From Burkholderiales bacterium (GTDB lineage: Bacteria; Pseudomonadota; Gammaproteobacteria; Burkholderiales; Burkholderiaceae_C), in contig SXXD01000035.1 of assembly GCA_005789685.1 (NCBI GenBank), positions 1 to 6,171 on the forward strand: DNA of 6,171 bases, in the 5' to 3' direction. The notes below the pieces were generated by a model, which worked only from the letters and a program-made list of their open reading frames with translations, made no database searches and was not told the origin of the DNA. Made by a program: the position numbers and the translations under genes. Positions within the stretch are counted from its first letter, which is position 1. Every line of letters starts with the position of its first letter. Positions 1 through 5,567 of the stretch are shown piece by piece.

Positions 1-676
1 TCTTGGCATAGTCGGGGTTGACAATGAGCGTGCCCACAGGCTTTACTTTTTGAGCATCGTCAAAATACAAAGCCAACATGTCGGGGTGATCTTTGGCGGC
101 CGTTGGGACTGACAAAATTTGATGCATGTAGGCCGGCATGGGAAAGCCCTTGCTGGCAGCCTCTATGGCCGGGACAAACAACGCTGGCCAGGGCAGTTTG
201 CCAAACTTGGCGTGCGCTTTGGCTAACAAGGGGAGGGTGCCTGGGACGCCGGCACTTCGACCGCTACGACTCATTGACTCATAAGGCAGTTGACTCCCAT
301 CTACATCGGTGGTGAGGGAGGCCGTTGTTTTTTGAGGTGCGATGGCAAGGCCGTCAAGGCTGGTCAGTGACTTTTGAGCGGCATCCCAATGCATCAAAAA
401 AGCGCCTCCCCCTAAGCCAGACGATTGCGACTCAACCAGCCCCAGCATCAGCTGTGCCGCAATGGCTGCGTCAATCGCAGAACCACCTTGCTGAAGCATT
501 TTGAGTGCTGCCTCGGTGGCCATGGGGTGTGCTGTTGTCACAGCCACCTGAGCCGGCTTTTGGGTGATCTCAAAAAATGGGCTTTGTGCGAAAGCAGCTG
601 AACTGAGAAGCGAAAAGATGAGGTAAAGCCTCTGACCAAGATGAGGAGGAGCTTTGAAAGAACTTAGACAAATCAT
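1..676 (-). CDS. Gamma-glutamyltransferase family protein, exported, N-terminal 225 residues (cut by window edge)
   Basis: Gamma-glutamyltransferases are periplasmic Ntn hydrolases that move or hydrolyse the gamma-glutamyl group of glutathione and related compounds; they are made as a precursor and cleave themselves at a Thr that lies outside this window. Seen here: an N-terminal signal peptide (hydrophobic LYLIFSLLSSAAFA at residues 17-30, likely cleaved after AFA before QS), then family hallmarks AHPMATEAAL (49-58), GGSAIDAAIAAQ (64-75), GLGGGAFLMHWD (87-98), GRSAGVPGT (139-147) and FGKLPW (158-163). Odd point: the motif usually read as LDGRExAP is LDGLAIAP here (107-114), so the Arg expected to bind the gamma-glutamyl carboxylate and the following Glu are Leu110 and Ala111. 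That makes true GGT activity uncertain; an acylase-like or altered-substrate relative is possible. The ATG at 676-674 is chosen because it gives a well-formed signal peptide, although no clear Shine-Dalgarno precedes it. The gene is divergent from the trhO fusion. Family is sure, activity is not. Confidence 0.9.
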   Translation of the reverse strand, partial: MICLSSFKAPPHLGQRLYLIFSLLSSAAFAQSPFFEITQKPAQVAVTTAHPMATEAALKMLQQGGSAIDAAIAAQLMLGLVESQSSGLGGGAFLMHWDAAQKSLTSLDGLAIAPQKTTASLTTDVDGSQLPYESMSRSGRSAGVPGTLPLLAKAHAKFGKLPWPALFVPAIEAASKGFPMPAYMHQILSVPTAAKDHPDMLALYFDDAQKVKPVGTLIVNPDYAK

Positions 677-772
677 TTTTGAATGCTTAACCGCTAATAT
701 AAAACCAGCGTATTTTGAAGCATCTGACATAGATCAGCACGTCTCCGACCTGACTCAAGGCAAAATAGCGTC
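677..772. promoter_or_regulatory. Divergent intergenic region, presumed promoters for the GGT-family gene and the trhO fusion
   Basis: These 96 bp separate two divergently transcribed genes and should hold the promoter of at least one. An AT-rich patch around 694-703 contains TAATAT on the plus strand and TATATT on the minus strand, each resembling a -10 box. I found no convincing -35 hexamer at 16-18 bp from either. Small inverted arms (CGCT at 692-695 with AGCG at 707-710; CTGA with TCAG around 724-735) are too short to call an operator. The plus-strand start at 773 is preceded only by a distant AAGG (757-760), so no strong ribosome binding site directly serves it. Promoter presence is inferred from gene orientation. 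Confidence 0.3.
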
Positions 773-2404
773 ATGACCTTGAATGCGACTGAAACTGCTT
801 TTCTGACTGCGGCCTTTTACAAGTTCGTTGATTTGCCTGACCATGCAGATCGGCGTGCCCCCTTGTTGGCATTTTGCGAAGCGCACAACGTCAAGGGTTT
901 GATATTGTTGGCGCGTGAAGGCATCAACAGCACGATTGCGGGTATGCCAGAAGACGTGCATGCGGTGCTGGCCTACTTGCGACAAGATCCCAAGCTGGCC
1001 GACTTAGTACACAAAGAGTCTGTTTCAAACAAGGCGCCTTTTCACCGCATGAAAGTTCGCCTTAAAAAAGAAATTGTCACACTGGGTTTAGACGGCATCA
1101 GTCCGACCAAGCGAGTGGGCCAGTACGTCAGACCAGAAGATTGGAACGAGCTGATTTCTGCACCAGATGTGGTGGTGATCGACACGCGCAATGACTACGA
1201 GGTCGAAATTGGCAGCTTCAAAGGCGCCGTCGATCCACAGATTCAAAGCTTTTCGCAACTGCCTGATTGGGTGAGGCAGGCGAAAGCTTTGGAAGCTAAA
1301 AATGGTCAAAAGCCCCGTGTTGCCATGTTTTGCACGGGTGGTATTCGTTGCGAAAAATCAACTTCCTTGATGTTGGAACATGGCTTTGAAGATGTTTATC
1401 ATTTGCAAGGTGGCATCCTTAAATACTTAGAGCTTGTGCCCCCAGAGAAAAGTCTGTGGGAGGGCGAGTGCTTTGTGTTTGACGAGCGTGTGTCTGTGGG
1501 GCATGGTCTAACTCCCGGCCCTCATGAGTTGTGCCGCGCTTGTCGTGAACCCTTGCCACCTGACGCCAAAGAATCGGACAAGTTTGAGTTGGGCGTCAGT
1601 TGTCCGCGGTGTCATGATCACACCAGCGAGGTTCAAAAGAACGGCGCACGGGAACGACAAAAACAATGGGAAATTGCCAAGGCGCGCCATACCAATCACA
1701 TTGGCACGCCACAACGTCAAGAAAGGGTGGCCGCTTTGTTACCTGCCGATGCGCCTATTTTGTATTCCTTCCGACGCTGCCCTTATGCCATGCGCGCCAG
1801 ATTGGCATTGTTGTCGAGCGGTATACGCTGTGAAATTCGCGAAATTGCGCTGTCGCAAAAACCAGAAAGCATGTTGGCTGTGTCGCCCAAAGGCACTGTG
1901 CCGGTTTTGGTTTTGAAGGACCAAGTGCTCGAAGAAAGTTTGGACATCATCAACTGGGCTTTGCATCAAAGTGACCCACAGTCTTGGTCGACTGCAGGCA
2001 CTTCCTTGCACCAAGATGCGGTGGCGCTGGTGCAACAATGCGACAGCGAATTTAAGCAGCATTTAGATCGCTACAAATACCCCAATCGCTACGACCTGCC
2101 CGATGGATTGGCAAACAGACAACAGGGTGCATTGTTCCTAAGCCAACTGAATGTCAAACTGAGCCAGACGGCATGTTTGATGGGCCCCGCATGGTGTTGG
2201 GTTGACGCAGCCATTGCACCCTTTGTACGGCAATTTGCCAGAACAGACCGAGCATGGTTTGATGCGCAAGCGTGGCAGCCTTTGCAAAATTGGCTGACAA
2301 GTTTTGAAGACTCAGACGCTTATGCAGAGGTGATGCACAAGTACAAAGTGTGGCACCAAGACGCCAAGCCTGTGTCTTACCCTGCCACGCCTTCAATGAA
2401 TTGA
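773..2404 (+). CDS. trhO: TrhO-type tRNA uridine 5-hydroxylase (rhodanese-like) fused to a glutathione S-transferase domain, 543 aa
   Basis: TrhO (YceA, UPF0176) performs oxygen-dependent hydroxylation of U34 in tRNAs, the first step toward 5-methoxyuridine or 5-oxyacetyluridine; it is cytosolic. Seen here: an N-terminal UPF0176 domain with AREGINSTIAG (47-57), a rhodanese domain with active-site loop CTGGIRCEK (catalytic Cys187), and two CxxC pairs (Cys254/257 and Cys277/280) of the kind seen at the C-terminus of this family. After about residue 325 a second module follows: a thioredoxin-like GST N-domain with RRCPYAMRAR (334-343, Cys336), KGTVPVL with the expected cis-Pro377, and the glutathione-binding ES pair (388-389). 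A helical GST C-domain ends it, with DAAIAPFVRQFA near 478-489. E. coli TrhO is about 350 aa, so the extra length is the GST module. There is no stop or frame change between the modules. The ATG at 773 starts just before the conserved AAFYKF segment. The 3' end overlaps the convergent hydrolase gene by 28 bp. TrhO assignment is firm; the GST substrate is unknown. Confidence 0.93.
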   Translation: MTLNATETAFLTAAFYKFVDLPDHADRRAPLLAFCEAHNVKGLILLAREGINSTIAGMPEDVHAVLAYLRQDPKLADLVHKESVSNKAPFHRMKVRLKKEIVTLGLDGISPTKRVGQYVRPEDWNELISAPDVVVIDTRNDYEVEIGSFKGAVDPQIQSFSQLPDWVRQAKALEAKNGQKPRVAMFCTGGIRCEKSTSLMLEHGFEDVYHLQGGILKYLELVPPEKSLWEGECFVFDERVSVGHGLTPGPHELCRACREPLPPDAKESDKFELGVSCPRCHDHTSEVQKNGARERQKQWEIAKARHTNHIGTPQRQERVAALLPADAPILYSFRRCPYAMRARLALLSSGIRCEIREIALSQKPESMLAVSPKGTVPVLVLKDQVLEESLDIINWALHQSDPQSWSTAGTSLHQDAVALVQQCDSEFKQHLDRYKYPNRYDLPDGLANRQQGALFLSQLNVKLSQTACLMGPAWCWVDAAIAPFVRQFARTDRAWFDAQAWQPLQNWLTSFEDSDAYAEVMHKYKVWHQDAKPVSYPATPSMN

Positions 2405-3306
2405 ACACACGCTTCTACTTGGGTCACAGGCAACATGTGCCCACCGGTCACCAAGGTAATTTGCGCGCCAGGAATGCGAGAGGGTAAATCTTCGCCATTT
2501 AGTTTGCAATCCAAAATTCGATCTTCTTTGGCAAACAACACATGCACCGGTGTTTGCATGCTGGCGTATGCCGCTTCAATAGCAGGCATGCTCCAGCCCA
2601 CATTTTGTAAGTCGCTAGAGGCGCTGATAAAGGTCTGAGGCTTGAGTGACAAGATGCCTCCGCCCCTAATGGCAAAGTCAGCGGGAGCTCTCTCAGGGCC
2701 AAAAATAATTTTCAAGCTCAATGACATTCGATAAAGCGTTCCAGGAATTGCCAAGGTCCAACCAAGTATCGATCGAAGCATGGGTGAAGGTACTTCAAGA
2801 GCTTTGAACGCGGGGGAGGGAGCGTCGGGCAAATGCGTCAGAGGCGCAATCAAAGCCAAGGCCTTCACCCTTTCAGGGTGCCTTTGCGCAGCTGCCAATG
2901 AAATGGCGCCTCCCAATGAATGACCGACAAAAACGGCAGACTCAATTTGCAAGTGGTCTAGCAAGCTCACAATGGTATCGGCTTGTGCTTCTAAACTGGC
3001 ATCGGCGTTGGATGAGCGCTGTGAATAACCGCAACCAGGACGATCAACACAAATGACTCTGTGATTTTGGGCTAAGGGTGCCGCAACGCCATAGGTGAAG
3101 TTTTGAAGATTGCCGGCTAAACCATGGACCATGACAATGGCCGCCCCCTGTCCTTGATCGACATAGTGCAGGCGAGTAGACCCTAATTTGGCAAAGCTGC
3201 CGGCTGGCGGTAAAAGTTGTTCAGCCTTCTTGTTTGAAAAAGCGGCGAACAAAACCAATCCGACGAGGCTCATGAAGAGCAAAAACAAGATCCATAAAGC
3301 AAGCAT
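2377..3306 (-). CDS. Alpha/beta hydrolase with N-terminal membrane anchor, 309 aa
   Basis: A serine hydrolase of the alpha/beta fold, probably an esterase or lactonase. Seen: an uninterrupted hydrophobic segment at residues 2-23 followed by SNKKAEQ, which reads as a single membrane anchor or uncleaved signal; the oxyanion-hole HG at 61-62 in MVHGLAGN; DRPGCGYS at 88-95; nucleophile elbow GHSLGG with Ser130; likely acid Asp262 in AKEDRILD; and His290 in GGHML. The triad is therefore complete, and the length is normal for the family once the anchor is added. The ATG at 3306 is supported by GAGGT on the minus strand (3315-3311), 4 nt upstream. It is the last gene of a four-gene minus-strand cluster, 63 nt after the monooxygenase, which suggests it hydrolyses the ester or lactone that enzyme makes (inference). 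Its stop lies inside the convergent trhO-GST gene. The fold is certain, the substrate unknown; haloperoxidase-like or epoxide-hydrolase-like roles are not excluded. Confidence 0.9.
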   Translation of the reverse strand: MLALWILFLLFMSLVGLVLFAAFSNKKAEQLLPPAGSFAKLGSTRLHYVDQGQGAAIVMVHGLAGNLQNFTYGVAAPLAQNHRVICVDRPGCGYSQRSSNADASLEAQADTIVSLLDHLQIESAVFVGHSLGGAISLAAAQRHPERVKALALIAPLTHLPDAPSPAFKALEVPSPMLRSILGWTLAIPGTLYRMSLSLKIIFGPERAPADFAIRGGGILSLKPQTFISASSDLQNVGWSMPAIEAAYASMQTPVHVLFAKEDRILDCKLNGEDLPSRIPGAQITLVTGGHMLPVTQVEACVQFIEGVAG

Positions 3307-3316
3307 GCGTACCTCG
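3307..3316 (-). promoter_or_regulatory. Ribosome binding site of the alpha/beta hydrolase gene
   Basis: Read on the minus strand, CGAGGTACGC precedes the ATG at 3306. GAGGT is a good Shine-Dalgarno match with 4-5 nt spacing. It is the clearest ribosome binding site in the cluster and lets the hydrolase be translated independently of the monooxygenase, unlike the two upstream junctions, which rely on coupling. Confidence 0.65.
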
Positions 3317-3369
3317 ACTTGGCTAATCCGAAAAAGAAGATATTCAAAAAAAGATGTGAATCAGCAGAT

Positions 3370-4854
3370 TTAACTGAAGTGCATCACACCATCGTTCAGA
3401 CGGCCGTATTTAATCAGAAAGATGTCTTTCAGATAATTTTGATTCACTTGCCACGGCGCAATTTTGCCTTGCTTTGGAAGCACGTCGCGAGCGCGTTGGA
3501 CATAGCCAGACGTGAACGATAAATAGTCTTGCTCTTCGACCTGGGCATCTCGAATTGGCACAGCTTTTCTATACCCCTTTTTGCGCATGTAATTCAACAG
3601 CCTGCAGGTGTACACAGCAGTAAGATCAGCTTTCAAAGTCCAAGAAGCATTGGTGTAACCAAAGGTCATGATGGCATTAGGCAAGTCAGACAACCACATG
3701 CCCCTGTAGGCCATGGCTTGAGATGCCTTGAAGGGCTTGCCATCTACTTCAATTTGAATGTCGCCCAAAAGGTTCAAAGTTAAACCGGTGGCAGACACGA
3801 TGATGTCTGCTTCAAGGGTCTTGCCGCTTTTCAATTCAATGCCATTTTCAGTGACGGTTTGAATGGTGTCAGTGACCACACTGGCATTGCCGCTTCTGAT
3901 TTGTTTGAACAAATCGCCGTCCGGCACAAGGCAAAGTCTTTGATCCCAAGGCTTGTAATCAGGGGAAAAATGCTTGGCTTGTTCATCGGAGCGCAATTGC
4001 TTGGCAGCCATCTTCACCAAGTAGCGTTTCACAAACTCGGGTTTCCTGCGAGCGAATTGATAGGTCAGCATGCCAAAGCTGACATTTTTAATGCGTGTGA
4101 TTTGATAGGCCCATTTCATGGGCAGGTACTTTTGCAAAGTCAGCGAGAAGTTGTCCTCTGCTGGCCTTGAGACGACATAAGTGGGTGAGCGCTGCAGCAT
4201 GGTCACATGCGCTGCTGTTTTCGCCATTTCTGGTACCAAGGTGACGGCAGTAGCACCACTGCCAATGACTACCACTTTTTTCTGATCGTAGTTCAACTTG
4301 GCTGGCCAGAATTGAGGATGAACCCATTGACCTTTGAAGTTGGCTTGGCCTGGAAAGGCAGGCTGATAGCCGTTTTTGTAACTGTAGTAGCCGCAGCACA
4401 GGTACAAAAATCTTGCTTTCAAAATGACTGGTTGATCACTTTGTTTTTGACGGGCCGTAATGGTCCAACAGGCTTCATCCGATGACCATGTGGCATGCGT
4501 AACCGAATGACCATGCCGAATATGTGGCGTGATGCCGTTTTCGTCGGCCGTCTTTTGGATGTATTGGCGAATGGTGCTGCCATCGGCAATCGACTTGTGA
4601 TCCAACCAAGGTTTGAAGGAATAGCCCAAGGTGTACATGTCAGAGTCTGAACGAATGCCTGGATATCGAAACAAGTCCCATGTGCCGCCAATGGCGTCTC
4701 TTGATTCCAAGATGCGCCAAATGGCATGCGGACTGTGCATTTGCAAATGTTTGGCAGCACCAATGCCAGACAAACCGGCACCCACAATCAAGACATCGAT
4801 GGGCGAATGATCGTTAACCGCGCTCTCTGATGCGGATTGAAGCGAAGCGTTCAT
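3370..4854 (-). CDS. EthA/AlmA-type flavin-containing Baeyer-Villiger monooxygenase, 494 aa
   Basis: A class B flavoprotein monooxygenase that uses FAD, NADPH and O2 to insert oxygen next to a carbonyl; relatives include the mycobacterial ketone monooxygenase EthA and AlmA, linked to long-chain alkane use. Seen: FAD Rossmann motif GAGLSG (25-30), GGTWD (56-60), RYPGIRSDSD (63-72), a second nucleotide-binding motif GSGATA for NADPH (198-203), and between them FKGQWVHPQFWP (173-184), an exact match to the Baeyer-Villiger fingerprint FxGxxxHxxxW(P/D). ATGL (355-358) and the C-terminal DGVMHFS also fit the EthA/AlmA branch, as does the total length. No N-terminal signal or membrane segment is evident. 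The ATG lies 3 nt after the stop of the upstream VOC gene (TGA ACA ATG), with only a weak TAGG upstream, so translational coupling is likely. Class is firm; whether the natural substrate is a cyclic ketone, aliphatic ketone or long-chain compound cannot be told. Confidence 0.93.
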   Translation of the reverse strand: MNASLQSASESAVNDHSPIDVLIVGAGLSGIGAAKHLQMHSPHAIWRILESRDAIGGTWDLFRYPGIRSDSDMYTLGYSFKPWLDHKSIADGSTIRQYIQKTADENGITPHIRHGHSVTHATWSSDEACWTITARQKQSDQPVILKARFLYLCCGYYSYKNGYQPAFPGQANFKGQWVHPQFWPAKLNYDQKKVVVIGSGATAVTLVPEMAKTAAHVTMLQRSPTYVVSRPAEDNFSLTLQKYLPMKWAYQITRIKNVSFGMLTYQFARRKPEFVKRYLVKMAAKQLRSDEQAKHFSPDYKPWDQRLCLVPDGDLFKQIRSGNASVVTDTIQTVTENGIELKSGKTLEADIIVSATGLTLNLLGDIQIEVDGKPFKASQAMAYRGMWLSDLPNAIMTFGYTNASWTLKADLTAVYTCRLLNYMRKKGYRKAVPIRDAQVEEQDYLSFTSGYVQRARDVLPKQGKIAPWQVNQNYLKDIFLIKYGRLNDGVMHFS

Positions 4855-4857
4855 TGT

Positions 4858-5565
4858 TCAAATGCCTAAACTTGCTAGAGTAACCAGACCTTTGGGTGTT
4901 TGAAGGATGGCAACGATGTTTGCAGTCCCCTCAGAGACAGGGATGTTGCCAAGTGAAATGGCGTCATAGGCTGCTTGAATTTTGCTAGCACTGGGATGCG
5001 AGACGGTCAAAGACTTGAGTGACACGCCTGAACGTGGCAAGTGATTGCGAGGATGCAAATGCATAGGATCGGCTGCCTCAGGCTTGCCCCATTGAATGAG
5101 CGTGGGCAGTGTGCCGTCAAAGAGCCTGTCGCCGTCCAACCTGACCGTAATTTGCCATTGCAGCAGGCCTTTGGGCGTTTTGCGGCTGGCATGGATGACG
5201 GGCCCGCGATCAATGCCTTGGGCTTTCCATGCGTGACGTGCGTCTTGGATGTTGCTTGTATTGGCCACAAAATGAATGAGGCGAGGTGACTTGAGCAACT
5301 CAGCTTGGAGTTGCGGGTTGTCTAAGTCAAACCAACGTGTAGGCGGCGGTTTTTTTTCAATCACAGCATCGGGGTTGACGGCAATGATTTCTAAATAGGC
5401 TACTGGGAAAGCGGGCGTGGCAATTTTAAACAGGCGGTTGTGTGTGCCGTACTTTTCATGCTCACCACCTGCAGCGGGTGTGATGCCTAAGGTGGCCTCA
5501 CACCATTCAACACCTTGTTGCAAACTGTGGGCTGCAACGACCAAATGGTCAATTTGGCTTTTCAT
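4858..5565 (-). CDS. Glyoxalase-like VOC family protein, 235 aa
   Basis: A vicinal oxygen chelate superfamily protein resembling the Glyoxalase-like (Glyoxalase_3 type) group, whose members are mostly uncharacterised. Seen: N-terminal IDHLVVAAHSL with His7, GGEHEKYGTHNRLF (33-46), a YLEIIAVNPDA strand (57-67) with Glu59, and GTLPTLIQWG (151-160). His7 and Glu59 are plausible metal ligands by family position, but this is inference. There is no signal peptide. I place the start at the ATG at 5565-5563, which overlaps the dehydrogenase stop as TGATG, a common coupled junction; a TTG at 5568 immediately upstream would add one residue. The stop is 3 nt before the monooxygenase start, so all three proteins are probably made from one message in linked amounts. 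A role as isomerase, lactone-acting enzyme or ring-cleaving dioxygenase-like partner is possible but not shown. Confidence 0.85.
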   Translation of the reverse strand: MKSQIDHLVVAAHSLQQGVEWCEATLGITPAAGGEHEKYGTHNRLFKIATPAFPVAYLEIIAVNPDAVIEKKPPPTRWFDLDNPQLQAELLKSPRLIHFVANTSNIQDARHAWKAQGIDRGPVIHASRKTPKGLLQWQITVRLDGDRLFDGTLPTLIQWGKPEAADPMHLHPRNHLPRSGVSLKSLTVSHPSASKIQAAYDAISLGNIPVSEGTANIVAILQTPKGLVTLASLGI

Positions 5566-5567
5566 CA
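5563..5567 (-). other. TGATG stop-start overlap coupling the dehydrogenase and VOC genes
   Basis: On the minus strand TGA (5567-5565) ends the dehydrogenase and ATG (5565-5563) starts the VOC protein, sharing one base. Only a weak GAAG lies upstream, so reinitiation by ribosomes finishing the dehydrogenase is the likely way the VOC gene is translated. This supports a single operon. Confidence 0.7.

Noticed and set aside
103..315. 70-residue plus-strand ORF inside the GGT-family gene
   Set aside because: It is antisense to well-conserved GGT motifs, has no recognisable domain and no ribosome binding site.
692..735. Short inverted arms (CGCT/AGCG and CTGA/TCAG) in the divergent intergenic region as operators
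   Set aside because: Arms of 4 bp are expected by chance, and neither matches a regulator site I can name.
2411..2460. Repeated GGTCAC and a GGCA/TGCC hairpin near the convergent gene ends as a bidirectional terminator
   Set aside because: The repeats are direct rather than inverted, the hairpin has a 4-bp stem, and no T-run follows; the sequence is explained by hydrolase coding.
3340..3369. T-run (seven T on the minus strand) after the monooxygenase stop as a terminator
   Set aside because: The only preceding inverted arms are about 4 bp (TCAG/CTGA) and AT-rich, too weak for an intrinsic terminator between genes that look like one operon.
3188..3522. Overlapping short plus-strand ORFs across the hydrolase start and the monooxygenase end
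   Set aside because: They are antisense to convincing coding sequence, rich in Lys from the A-rich gap, and have no family resemblance.
4207..4485. 92-residue plus-strand ORF within the monooxygenase gene
   Set aside because: It is antisense to the NADPH-binding and fingerprint regions of the monooxygenase and has no independent support.
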